A stretch of 64,000 nt of DNA from Petrolisthes cinctipes (GCA_033782935.1 JAWQEG010000082.1:2729501-2793500); one strand, 5' to 3'. Counted from the stretch's first letter, positions 1 to 9,197 are shown. Notes: a model not told the origin generated them from the sequence alone. Numbers and translations: made by a program.

Positions 1-1065
1 AAATTCACTTTTTGCCTTATCTATAGATTATTTTACTGTCTTCTTCATATGTTTAAGTACTTGTTGCAATTCAGCATTATTTCTATCTGACTTCAATTCT
101 GCAAGCAAATAGTTTTTTTCATTAATTGAAGCAAGAACCTCATCATTGAGCCAAGGTGCAAATGGTCGTCGGATTTCCTTGGTGACATAAGGAGCAACCT
201 CATCCAGACATTGAGTAAATGTTGTATTGAAAATTTCTATTTGAGCGTTTAAATCATCTGTTAGAATAATATCATTTAATTTATTGAATTTTGCGATAAG
301 CGCTGTACAGAGATTATCATTGGAATAATTGGCAAGGTGTCGGAAGGTTCTGGATATTCGCTCTTTTTTAGGTTTGCTTAGATTTAGCTTGGCTGAGATT
401 AGTTCATGATCTCCTATTGAAAGAGGGAGATCATCATGTGCTGTAACAAGGCTTGTGTTGTTTGTAATTAATACATCTAATAGAGTCCTAGACGTTTCAG
501 TTATTCTTGTAGACTTATCAATTAGTTGCTTTAGTTTATTATTACTTATTATTTTTCTCAGTTTATTTGATGAAGAAGTCAAGTCATCATTTATATCTCC
601 CAGTACAAAAAAGTTTTTCTTACTGAGACAGAGGTATTGAAATATGCTATTTAAGTAGTCAAATGAATCAGTTGTGGCCTTTGTGTGTCTGTAAATGCAT
701 GCTATAATTATCGATGGTAGCTTGTTACATTGTATGGTTACATATATATCTTCAATTCCAGGGTGGTTTACATTGTTAAGTGATATTTGGTTAGTCTTAA
801 GTGCATCTTTCACATACATACAAACTCCTCCTCCCCGCCCATTGTCCTTACGATACATTGTGTAGTTAGGAACTGAGATTAGATTGTCAGATATCTGAGG
901 AACGAGCCAGGTTTCACTAATACAAATCACATCAATATCCCTAGAGTTTATCATTAATTTAATTTCATCAAAATTTGAGAGGAGTGACTGAGCATTGATA
1001 TGTTCGACTTTAAGCAGGTGTTGTGTAATCACACATTTATCGGCATTGTCTTCTTTGCCAGACAT
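1..1065 (-). pseudogene. LINE-1 (CR1 group) ORF2, endonuclease part, cut by window edge
   Basis: Apurinic/apyrimidinic-type endonuclease that would nick target DNA for target-primed reverse transcription. Visible motifs counted from the ATG at 1065: HINAQS (res 22-27), SETW (50-53), RGGGVCMYV (77-85), IYRH, GDIND (156-160; usual form GDFND) and GDHE (218-221), the order expected of LINE endonucleases. The frame ends at an in-frame TAA (28-30), but the same frame continues to the edge with residues resembling NAKSEY of the sister element at 14.8-18.4 kb. The stop is therefore a nonsense mutation, and the RT domain should lie left of the window. The ATG directly abuts the ORF1 stop, giving TAGATG. 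Family membership is clear from homology to the second copy; the clade name is inference. Confidence 0.85.
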
Positions 1066-1302
1066 CTAATTGTGGTTGTGTACGCAATCTTTACTCTTGT
1101 GACCGAGCAAGTTACACGTAAAACAAGTTATTTTCTGTTCATACCGACAATTTCGTTGTACGTGGTTGTGTTCCCCGCAGTTGTAGCAAGTTCCTCTGGC
1201 TTGTGGCCCATAGAAGGGGGGAGGGAACTCTTGCCTGTAACACGTGTTCTCACTATTCATACCGTAGTGATGGCGTGGGTGTTGGTGTGGGTTCACCCCC
1301 AA
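1066..1302 (-). pseudogene. LINE-1 ORF1 C-terminus with two CCHC zinc knuckles
   Basis: Nucleic-acid-binding tail of the ORF1 (Gag-like) protein that would coat LINE RNA. Two CX2CX4HX4C knuckles are visible: C39/C42/H47/C52 and C60/C63/H68/C73. The stop codon (TAG, 1066-1068) is followed at once by the ORF2 ATG in the same frame. The upstream end at about 1302 is not a native start: here the reading frame enters the inverted-repeat end of the inserted DNA transposon (1302-3006), and the missing N-terminal ORF1 parts resume beyond 3006. The homologous region in the second copy is at 17801-18055, where the first knuckle is preserved. Confidence 0.85.
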
Positions 1303-1412
1303 CTCGGATCATTACCAACTCGGACCTGACCTCCACCAACTCGGACCACAATAACCAACTCGGACCACAATTTACCAACTCGGACCGCAATAGTGGACCA
1401 ACTCGGACCAGA
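1302..1412 (+). repeat. Left inverted tandem-repeat end
   Basis: Five spaced copies of a 13-bp unit close to ACCAACTCGGACC, spacers 4-9 bp. The reverse complement is at 2878-3006. Beyond it, 1413-1596 is A/T-rich 3' sequence of the PHD/FLYWCH gene with no ORF. Confidence 0.7.
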
Positions 1413-1596
1413 TGTAGATATCAATAATTAGAACAAAAGGTAGAAACAAAAGTTAGGGAACAAAAGTCACACACATTTTACAAATAATTGGCAATTCTTT
1501 ATTAAACATTCAAAGTTATAAAACAAATACAAATGAAATAAAAAGTAAAGCATTAAAAATGGACTTTATTAAGAAGCTTTAATAAGACAGTATAAG

Positions 1597-2634
1597 TCAC
1601 ACATTCACGGCAATGAAACGAGAAGCGGCTTTGAGTAGGTTTTTAGCTGATCTATGGCCTAGAGAAAATTCATCCCAAAGTAAGACTAACCTTCCATGTT
1701 GCTTTGCATATTTTGTTTTCTGGTGGCGCAACACTAAGTGACGTCTGTTCCCTACACTTATATCGCATTTAAGAAAGTTAGGTGGTATGTGTTCCTCACT
1801 GATTTCAAAAGTCAGGTCAATGGGCTCCGCAGGTCTGTTAGTTCGCCGCTTCCTGTTTGCCTGACGAGCGAGATTTACAGGCGCAAGTAGTGAAGCAGTA
1901 GGGATTGTTGGATCAATGTTTTCAAGCATTACTTCCTCCACGATTTCTAATGCTGGCCGAAACACATCCTCCATTGCTTTATTTTTAATTAACTTTGACA
2001 CCTTACTTGTGGTCACTGGGCATGCTTCCGGTGGGTGGGAATGTTCATTAGGCCCTCTGATAAACACATTGTTCACTTCCCCTATTGTCATTCCACAGTT
2101 AACAGTTTTATTGCGCACTGCACATCGCCAATGAACACCAACATTTGTTTCCCTTTTAAAAGTGTATGAATAACCACGACTGTCCATAAGTTTTTGCTTC
2201 CCTCTTTGTGAAGATGCACATACTTTTTCATACGTAATATTTTCCACCAACGCTTGTACCTGATCAGATGGATGATCCTCAGTAGAGCAGTCAGCACTGT
2301 TGCTCAACGAGTCCTCACTGATATCGTTCGCAACATCTTCCACCAACGCTTGTGTCCGATCAGATGGCTGATCCTCAATAGAGCAGACAGCACTGTTGTT
2401 CAACGAGTCCTTCTCACTGATATCGTTCGCAACATCTTCCACCAACGCTTGTACCTGATCAGGTGGATAATCCTCAACAGAGACGTCTTGTGCAGAAGAG
2501 CATGTGGCACACCTCCAGTTTACTGCACGACCCTCCCTCACTGCTCTTCTATAGTCCTCCCTTGTCATACCAGTCTCACAAGTTCTGTGTTGCCGGCAAC
2601 CACACCCATCACACAGCAATGCCTCCTGCAACAA
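1597..2634 (-). pseudogene. PHD-like/FLYWCH protein, N-terminal part of a MULE-type transposase
   Basis: 345 codons in an open frame. Residues 8-45 hold C8, C11, C13, H16, C19 and a terminal W40-R-C42-A-T-C45, resembling the second half of a PHD finger. Residues 53-136 are three acidic repeats sharing QALVEDVANDIS. Residues 152-201 look like a FLYWCH zinc finger: aromatic start, W169-R-C171, C180 and a final H198-x-H200. The segment near residues 278-296 (PNFLKCDISVGNRRHLV) resembles the block that precedes the MULE DDE domain in arthropod MULE proteins, but here the sequence diverges and stops. No catalytic domain is present. It could also be a domesticated host gene fragment, but its place inside inverted repeats favours a transposon. 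Confidence 0.6.
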
Positions 2635-2877
2635 TTTATACTCTGAGTTTCAAGTCGCTTTGTGCAATAATAAGGAAGATAGATCTTCACATAAGTAGGA
2701 CGCGTTTAGTGACAGAAGGATGGGTAGACAAATAAACAATTAGACCGCTTAATCCTGTAATCTCACCTGTCGAGGACGCAATCTCTTTAGGCACACCCAA
2801 CACTTGTCCATGTTCTGTCGGTATGGTCTGCCTTCTGCGGTGTACAGATGGAAACTGGGCTGGAGTCGGACCGCTGG

Positions 2878-3006
2878 ACATCGAGTTGGTTGATATGATG
2901 GTCCGACTTGGTATTTCAGAAATTCAGAATGGTCCGAGTTGGTTGAGATGATGGTCCGAGTTGGTATTTCGGAATGGTCCGAGTTGGAAATGGTCCGATT
3001 TGGACC
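2878..3006 (-). repeat. Right inverted tandem-repeat end
   Basis: Copies of GGTCCGAGTTGGT with spacers, the reverse complement of the left end at 1302-1412. Open frames through it only translate the repeat (NSDH/QLGP units) and are not real protein. 2635-2877 between the PHD/FLYWCH start and this repeat holds no ORF I can support. Confidence 0.7.
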
Positions 3007-4027
3007 TACCCCATTGGGGTGTGGAACTGGGGCGAGGGAAGCTCCCCACCTGTGACGCCTCCATATTACCCCTGGGAGAGTTGTAATCCCTGGGATGTTG
3101 GTAGGAGTGGTGAGATCTGTCATGACCATATCCATCTACCTCACGTCGACCTCTCGCCTCCCTCCACTGGTTGTGAGGTGTAGGGGCGGCTGTGTCGCTC
3201 CCAGTCCCAGAAGAGTAGTGCCTGCCCGCCGCACTACTCAGTGAGGTGGATGTTGTTGCTGGTTTCCGCTGGTTATTGTGCCTGTGGCCTCGTCCATGTG
3301 TTACCATCTTCCACCCTTCATTCATTCTCATGTGGGTGTGAGATGGTGGTGGGTTGTGGGAGGCTGTGTTGTGGTGTTCAGGGTGGGAGTCCTGGGGTGG
3401 CACATGTTGGCTGGCGAGTATTAAGCGGGTATTTTCCTTTACCTTATCCCATTTCACATAAGTTAAGAAACCATTAAGTCCTGTGCACCAAGCTTCCAAT
3501 AATCTTATCACACCTGTTCTGTTAAGGAGGGAGCCTTGGTGCATGCCGTTATCAACATAGCAAGCTGTCTCTGTAACTTTGTTATTGTCCTTAAAGACCA
3601 GCTCAGTTTCAACGTGATGTATGTTGTTATTGCTCGCCCACTTCATTATTTGCTCATTAAGATCTTTTATGCATCTAAAGATAAGACCAGACTCAATACT
3701 TGGTGCAAGGAGAGATACACACACTCTCATGTTGTTATTTTTCTTTTTCAGCTCACTTACTAGTATGCCGAGGGAATCAATCACATTATCACTTGTTTGT
3801 CCTTCTTTTATATCAAATAGACCACCGTATTTAATGCACTTATCTGGTATCCACGTGAGTTTTTCTTGTACCCAAGTTGTCATACGATTTATGTTAGCTT
3901 CCTCCAGTGTTCTTATTCTGCATTGTTTGAGATCAGTAGTACACAATTGTGGTAGGTTAGAGTCACCAAGTATGAGTGTTTGGGAGGGTGATGATGCAAC
4001 GGGAGTTTGTGATGGAGCGGACTCACC
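3007..4027 (-). pseudogene. LINE-1 ORF1 middle part: SGNH (GDSL) esterase-like domain plus basic linker
   Basis: SGNH-hydrolase fold of the kind described in ORF1 of CR1-group LINEs; its role in retrotransposition is not settled. Read on from the TAG at 4028-4030, the first block is LILGDSNL (GDSN codons 3957-3968), the nucleophile block I. A later VDNGMHQ...NRTG segment fits the block V D-x-x-H catalytic pair. Downstream is a basic, low-complexity linker (NEGWKMVTHGRG, RGRREVDG) that has a counterpart (NDGWQVV) in the second LINE copy at 18.2 kb. The coding sequence ends at the junction with the inserted transposon at about 3006. The frame is the same as the preceding SAP/coiled-coil ORF, separated by a single TAG. 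Confidence 0.75.
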
Positions 4028-5110
4028 CTAGTTAGCAGTTATGGGGTTGTTTGTCGGCTGTTTTATTAACGTCTTCTCCTCTAGAAGATATAGGCGTGTT
4101 TCTACCTCCTTCTGCCATGCCGAGAAATACTTATGGATTAACTCAACCTTCTCTTCAAGATGTTTGATGCTGACAGTCACAGGGACTGAGTTAGTTATAG
4201 GGAGGGAGGGATCCTGGGGAGTGAGTGGGGAGTAGGGTCCAGTTAAGGAAGGAGGAACAAGTGCAGCCTCTGCTGTACTCACCAGGAGGGGAGGGGTAGT
4301 GGTGGAGGATGAGAGGGGCGCTGGGGTTCCCGGGAGACCTGCAGGTGAGGTTTCTTGAGGTACTGCCTCTGAGGGGGGGTTGGTCTCCTTGGGGGGAAGA
4401 GGGGGACTTATCACAGTATTTTGAGTTTTGTCTTCCTCATGGGTGGTGGGGATGGGTGGGGGTAGGTCAGGTCGAGCAGTTTGGGGGGGTGGTGGCTGGA
4501 GCTGGAGGTGGTGTACGTGGCCGGAGGCATTCATGGGAGTGGCCTCCAAGGTAGCCAGCCTTTCATGTAGATGTGCCATATACGAGTCTTGTTCACTTAT
4601 TTTCGGATTTAGGCGTTCTATCTCCTTGTTTTTGTTTGCTAATAAATCACATAGAAGAGCACTATTCTCTTTGTCTTGTTCATCACTGATATCTTGGGTG
4701 TTATTTGATTCAGTAACACTGTACTGGGACGCAGCATGCAGTTCGTGTACTTTGTTTAAGATTTTTTCAATTAGTTTGTCTTTGTTCATCCATACTTGAG
4801 GAATACCTAGGTTACGACATTGATCTTGAAGTTGAGCTTTTGTGAAATGATCATTTAAGTAGTCGAACGTGGGATGAGTTAGTGGGGAGTCACTGTCACG
4901 TGTATCAACACTCGTTGTTCCCGCTTCACTGTTTGGTAAGGCACTACTTTCTTCACTGTTCATGTTGGCACTGTTGTTATTCACTGCACACGAGTTACTA
5001 GTAATCACTGATATGTTCATGTCACTGTTGTTTGTTGCACTGTCACTGTGTGGTGGAAGTAGTGGTGAAGATGCCACCTTTGCTGTTAGCATGGGGTTAA
5101 AGTCAGCCAT
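4028..5110 (-). CDS. LINE-1 ORF1 N-terminal part: SAP-like segment, coiled coils, proline-rich linker
   Basis: Start chosen at the ATG at 5108-5110 (MADFNP); the frame is open to 5245, but that extension reads 5' UTR. A segment FTKAQLQDQCRNLGI...DKLIEKIL resembles a SAP/LEM-type helix-turn-helix nucleic-acid-binding motif. It is followed by a heptad-rich stretch (NKNKEIERLNPK, MAHLHERLATLE), a Pro/Ser/Thr-rich linker, and a final amphipathic helix (EEKVELIHKYF, RLYLLEEK). This is the layout of an RNA-binding ORF1p that multimerises through a coiled coil. It ends at TAG 4028-4030, after which the SGNH domain continues in the same frame, so either the stop is a mutation or it is read through. 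SAP assignment is by eye and moderate. Confidence 0.65.
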   Translation of the reverse strand: MADFNPMLTAKVASSPLLPPHSDSATNNSDMNISVITSNSCAVNNNSANMNSEESSALPNSEAGTTSVDTRDSDSPLTHPTFDYLNDHFTKAQLQDQCRNLGIPQVWMNKDKLIEKILNKVHELHAASQYSVTESNNTQDISDEQDKENSALLCDLLANKNKEIERLNPKISEQDSYMAHLHERLATLEATPMNASGHVHHLQLQPPPPQTARPDLPPPIPTTHEEDKTQNTVISPPLPPKETNPPSEAVPQETSPAGLPGTPAPLSSSTTTPPLLVSTAEAALVPPSLTGPYSPLTPQDPSLPITNSVPVTVSIKHLEEKVELIHKYFSAWQKEVETRLYLLEEKTLIKQPTNNPITAN

Positions 5111-5335
5111 TCCAACTATGTTCTCTCTCTCTCTCTTTATACCTTTGTTTTTATGTCGTTGTTGCGTCACTTGTGTATACACTATTATCACTGGGAAGTT
5201 TATATTCCATCTGTTAGTACAGCGGTATGGGTGAGTGGCGGTCAACCCAGGTCATCAGGCCGGACGGAGCGCGGCGGCGCGTGACCTTCCTCCACCGGGG
5301 TCAGAGAGAGAGAGAGAGAGAGAGAGAACCTGTAC
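5111..5335 (-). other. LINE-1 5' untranslated region and (AG)n edge
   Basis: GC-rich stretch with several CpG (5255-5300), as is common for CR1-type 5' ends, bordered by (GA)12 at 5303-5327. Sequence after this tract (GAACCTGTACA...CATGAACCGACT, 5326-5356) recurs beside another AG tract at 7222-7250. Confidence 0.45.
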
Positions 5336-5463
5336 AAATTCCCATGAACCGACTGCACCATAAATACACACATTAACATTGATAGGAGCTAGTGGGTGTC
5401 TGGCTGGTTGGCTGTTACATAATTCCTGATGTCTGGCCGAACAGCGAGCTATTTTTCGGCACA

Positions 5464-5517
5464 TAATAAAAATAATAATAATAATAATGATAATAATAAT
5501 AATAACAATAATAATAT
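5464..5517 (+). repeat. (AAT)n microsatellite
   Basis: Imperfect AAT/AATAAC run bordering the promoter-like repeat to the right. Confidence 0.9.
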
Positions 5518-5519
5518 TT

Positions 5520-6160
5520 GGGAAGGAAACCCTCTTTAATCCAGTCGTCGACTAAGGTTGAGAGAAGCTTTGCATATTTTGAAATTAAAACCTTCTCTCA
5601 ACGTTACTCAAGAGACTTTATTACTGCCTACTAACATCAGGCGAAACTAACCCACACCCAATCAAGACCCGGTAGCTATAGGTATCCCTGTAAGACCACC
5701 AGAAAACCCAGCTAACCCAGACCCATTCAGACGCTCCGCCAGGCTACAACAGCGTGGGTCAAGCCGAAAGTGACACGGAATCAGGCGGGACTGCTAACAG
5801 CCAATCAGGGCGCAGTACGCACAGGATCAGGCGAGACTGCTAACAGCCAATCAGGGCGCAGTACGCACAGCAGTACCTTTACTCAGGACTATAAATATAT
5901 CTGTTATCTGTAAGACACTCATTCCTTTGAGAATGGCTTTAAGAGAAAGCCGAAACGTCTGGCCAATAAACTCTCTTGGTAATTTGCTTCTCCATCTCCC
6001 CAGCAATACTAAGAAAATAATTCGTAAATTAGAAAAGTGTTGCTACAAAATTAACATCGCAGAGCTCGCAGTTATCTTCAACAAAATAATAATAATAGTA
6101 CAGCAGGGTAATGTGTTTAGCTTCTCTAGTTACTCACTTAGGCTATATGAACGCTTGATT
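5520..6160 (+). mobile_element. Promoter-plus-hairpin repeat, possibly a Penelope-like pseudo-LTR
   Basis: No ORF of note. It contains a 46-bp direct duplication (5780-5825, 5826-5871), each copy holding CAGCCAATCAGG (CCAAT box), then a TATA-like CTATAAATA (5889-5897). About 35 bp downstream is a stem-loop GGCTTT-aagag-AAAGCC followed directly by GAAACGTC (near 5937-5963). The block ends in TGGCCAATAAACTC. Hairpins followed by GAAAC-GTC are known from hammerhead ribozymes in Penelope-like elements and retrozymes; the 5' core here is not canonical. The identity of the element is inference. Confidence 0.4.
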
Positions 6161-6447
6161 TAATTCGAGAGAGAGAGAACTAATAGAAACACAAGAATGA
6201 AAAAAAATAAAACAAAAAGTAAACGATAAAAATATAATAATAATAGGGTTTGACACAAAGAGGGTTAAATGTAAAAAGGAGAGAGAGAGAATTGAATCTG
6301 GGTGTGGCAGGCATTTTTTTTTCTCAATTTTTTCTGTATAACTGAAATTTACTGAAAACATTTACCCGAGTAGAAATTGGTTTAAAAACAATGCTTAAAT
6401 TTGTTGAGGCGAGGTAAGTAAAAATTGCGATTTTAAGGGATATGTTT
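6161..6447 (+). other. A/T-rich spacer with short AG tracts
   Basis: Contains two short (AG)n stretches (6168-6178, 6280-6290) and A-rich sequence; no gene or repeat otherwise seen. Confidence 0.5.
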
Positions 6448-6566
6448 TGTGTTGGTAATTCTGGAGCAATTGAATCCTCCAAACTATTCCAAGCAACAGA
6501 ACACCATTATTTTTGCCCCTCCCGTCCTGTTTCCTAGCATACTTTGGAGGAATTAAGGCACACCAA
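6448..6566 (+). repeat. MITE-like repeat, copy 1
   Basis: About 120 bp beginning TTTGTGTTGGTAA-TCTGGAGCAA and ending TTTGGAGGAATTAAGGCAC. Imperfect inverted ends share TCCTCCAAA / TTTGGAGGA. Four more copies occur at 7457, 9254, 9421 and 9567. No coding capacity. Confidence 0.75.
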
Positions 6567-6711
6567 TGTACCAAAAAATAATGTATTACCACCTCTGAAT
6601 AGTGGTACGGTAGTGAGTGGTAGTGAATGTGGTGGTTGTGGTAAATAGAGACTGTGGTGTAGTATCCGACCTGAGAGTTTAACCCAAGATTCGAAAGGTG
6701 GGCCAGTGGAG

Positions 6712-6925
6712 TACTCTTATGGCTCACCCGGTAGAGTCACTGCCTGAGATTACTCTGGACTGGGGTTCGATTCCCCGTGGGTACGACTAGGATATAAATG
6801 GATCAATTTCTGACTTGATTGATTCATTACAATGGTGTGTGTTTTCTTCCTATAAAAAAGGTGAGGCCCATAGGCTGAAAGTCTGCTTGCTATCCCTACC
6901 TGAGAGATTGATTGATTGACATTAG
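6712..6925 (+). mobile_element. tRNA-derived SINE
   Basis: The head has a Pol III A box (TGGCTCACCCGGTAGAG, 6720-6736) and a B box (GGTTCGATTCC, 6764-6774) at normal tRNA spacing. The acceptor arm does not pair, so this is not a tRNA gene. A tRNA-unrelated body follows, and the 3' end is (GATT)n at 6905-6919. The same GATT tail ends the RTE LINE at 57.4 kb, so an RTE partner may have mobilised it (inference). Confidence 0.65.
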
Positions 6926-7069
6926 GTGCCAGAGAAAAGGTGATGTCCTAGTAAAGGGGGAAAATGGAGTTCTTTAAAGTTGACCAGTTGGGTATATGAA
7001 AGACTGAGAGTAACAGTTAACTCTTACATCAGTCATTTGGACAGATCGAATAGATTAGCGAGTGCTGCA

Positions 7070-7260
7070 TAATTCTCTCTCTCTCTCCAGTCAGTGTGTG
7101 TGTGTTCTACTGATGGTAGGAAGCATACATTAAGAGAGAGAGAGAGAGATTTAGGCAGACAAAACAAACAGAGAGAAGAGAGATATTTAGACAGACAAAA
7201 CAAGCACACAGAGAGAGAGGTGAACCTGTACATTTAGGCATGAACCGACTAGTAGTGGGG
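7070..7260 (+). repeat. AG/TC microsatellite cluster with a duplicated unit
   Basis: A TC tract (7075-7087), AG tracts, and two copies of a unit around TTTAGGCAGACAAAACAA / TTTAGACAGACAAAACAA (7151-7204). It ends with the GAACCTGTACA...ATGAACCGACT segment also present at 5326. Confidence 0.7.
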
Positions 7261-7294
7261 TGTTTTAGACTTAGAGGAAGAACAGTGACACTAG

Positions 7295-7317
7295 GCTAAC
7301 CTAACCTGACCTAACCT
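7295..7317 (+). repeat. Short interstitial (AACCT)n telomere-like stretch
   Basis: About four units of CTAACCTAACCTGACCTAAC, the complement of the arthropod telomere repeat TTAGG. Too short to prove a telomeric origin. The rest of 7260-7456 shows no gene. Confidence 0.4.
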
Positions 7318-7456
7318 CTATTGATAGACTTAGAGGAAGAACTGTAACTATCTAGAACAGAAGATATAGAGCAGCCAGAGAGGAAGGCAAAAATAAAGAC
7401 GTAGAGGGAGGGATAGAAACTGAATAAATGCAGCACAGAAATTAATTCAGGGGGAA

Positions 7457-7582
7457 GTTTTGTGTTGGTAAATCTGGAGCAAACTGAATCCTCCAAACTA
7501 TTCTAACCAACAGAAAGAACACCATTATTTTTGCTCTTCTGGTCCTGTTTCCTAGCATACTTTAGAGGAATCAAGGCACTCC
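7457..7582 (+). repeat. MITE-like repeat, copy 2
   Basis: Same orientation as copy 1, including GTGTTGGTAAATCTGGAGCA and GAGGAATCAAGGCACTCC. 7583-7920 beyond it holds no recognisable gene. Confidence 0.75.
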
Positions 7583-7920
7583 AAAAGCTAATTACTCCCT
7601 TCATGACTGTACCAGACTCAATGAAAGGCTTATGATATGTTTAGTGCGAGAATAAAGATTTCACCCAAGTTCTGAATAGAGGATGAACATGAATTAGAAA
7701 GCATGGATAGAAGATCACTGACAGAAACCATACTGACGATCTAAAAGAAGATCATGACGAGTAAAGTGCTTTTAAATTATGCAGTTAAGAACAGATTCGA
7801 GGGCTTTAGATAGACAAGAGATCAAAGCAATGGAGGTGATAGTTAGGGGGTTAGAAACGGCCATCTCTCTTCTGAACAGGTTGGATCACAGCAAACTTCC
7901 ACCTACAGTATTACGAAAGG

Positions 7921-8060
7921 TGTTAGTAGTAGTAGTAGTAGTAGTAGTATCCCATTATTTCTCACCTTTTTGGAAGAACGAAGCAGCGCTTAGGCAGGCA
8001 AGGAGAACCAATACCATTCTTGTATTAGTAGTAGTAGTAGTAGTAGGCGTAGTAGTAGTT
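7921..8060 (+). repeat. Two (AGT)n tracts
   Basis: AGT runs at 7924-7949 and 8026-8057 flank about 75 bp of unique sequence. Confidence 0.85.
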
Positions 8061-8127
8061 CCTTATTTTATTCATTTTCTTCCTTCCTTCTACTCGTTCG
8101 TCATGCTACTGTCCCTGGAAATAAGGT

Positions 8128-8186
8128 GAGTTATTATTATTATTATTATTATATCTTTATTATTATCATCATTTTATTACTGTTAT

Positions 8187-8218
<32 letters not shown>

Positions 8219-8485
8219 TTATTATTACTATTTATTTTGTATCTTTATTATTACTATCATCATTTTATTATTGTTATTATTATTGTTTTTTTCTATCTTT
8301 ATTATTGTTATTATTATTGTTATTTTTTTCTATCTTTATTATTTGTATTATTATTTTTTTTTCTATCTTTATTAATATTATTATTATTATTATTATTGTT
8401 ATTGTTATTGTTATTATTATTATTATTATTATTGTTATTATTATTATTTTCTTTTTCTATCTTTATTGTTTTTTCTATCTTTATT

Positions 8486-8557
<72 letters not shown>

Positions 8558-8655
8558 GTTATTGTTATTATTGTTATTATTATTATTATTATTACTCTTA
8601 CTATTATTATTATTAGTAGTAGTAGTAGTAGCAGTAGTAGTAGTAGTGGGTGGAT
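8128..8655 (+). repeat. Large (ATT)n array ending in (AGT)n
   Basis: About 490 bp of imperfect ATT with recurrent TATCTTTATT interruptions every 40-60 bp, then (AGT)n at 8614-8647. Long frames in all phases here are low-complexity artefacts. Confidence 0.95.
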
Positions 8656-8769
8656 AGAGAAGATAAGCAACAGGTGGTGATAATGTGACAAAAAATATGC
8701 CTATCCAGGTATTTTGTAAGTGTCCAACTGTTTGATAGATTTTGTGAATGTGGATACTCAGCTTTTGGA

Positions 8770-9197
8770 AAATAATGAAGCCTTACAAGTGTGATTGGCT
8801 GGGAAGCTATACCAAACCAATACCACTGTGGAATCAATCCTAAAATAATGAAGCCTTACAAGTGTGGTTGGTTAGGAAGCTAACAAAAGATTACCACTGT
8901 GGAATCGACCCATGGAAAATAATGAAGCCTTACAAGTATGGTTGGTTTGGAAGCTAACAAACCAATAACACTGTGGAATCAACCCTAAAATAATGAAGCC
9001 TTACAAGTATGGTTGGTTGGGAAGCTAACAAACCAATACCACTGGAATCAACCCGTAAATAATGAAGCCTTACAAGTGTGAATGGTTGGGAAGCTTTCAA
9101 ACCAATACAACTGTGGAATCAACCCTAAAATGGTGAAGCCTTACAAGTGTGGTTGGTTGGGAAGCTCACAAACCAATATCACTGTGGAATCGACCCA
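8770..9197 (+). repeat. Six-copy tandem array, about 71-bp unit
   Basis: Units start near 8770, 8842, 8916, 8987, 9056 and 9126. Each reads AATAATGAAGCCTTACAAG ... GGTTGGGAAGCTAACAAACCAA ... CACTGTGGAATC with point differences. No ORF crosses it. Confidence 0.9.

Larger units (their letters stand above)
1302..3006. mobile_element. DNA transposon remnant with inverted tandem-repeat ends, inserted in LINE-1 ORF1
   Basis: About 1.7 kb separates two parts of a single LINE ORF1. The left edge (1302-1412) holds five copies of a motif close to ACCAACTCGGACC. The right edge (2878-3006) holds the same motif in reverse complement (GGTCCGAGTTGGT), so the ends are inverted repeats built of tandem units. 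The outermost 28 bp of each end match at about 25 positions when one is reverse complemented. The interior encodes a PHD/FLYWCH protein related to MULE transposases (1597-2634). I see no exact target duplication; both junctions contain a short ACCCC/TGGGG run. Assignment to Mutator-like elements is inference from the protein. A foldback-type element is the alternative. Confidence 0.65.

Noticed and set aside
2924..3006. C-terminal NSDH/QLGP repeats as part of the LINE ORF1 protein
   Set aside because: They are the inverted-repeat end of the inserted transposon, read by chance in frame.
5920..5970. Bona fide hammerhead ribozyme
   Set aside because: The 5' core deviates at two conserved positions; kept only as a speculative finding.
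6712..6790. Functional tRNA gene
   Set aside because: Only A and B boxes are intact; no acceptor stem; SINE body and tail follow.
8126..8691. Long ORFs on both strands rich in Leu, Ile, Tyr or Asn
   Set aside because: Pure translation of the ATT microsatellite; open in several frames at once.
8770..9197. CRISPR array
   Set aside because: Whole 71-bp units repeat, with no constant repeat/variable spacer pattern; eukaryotic context.
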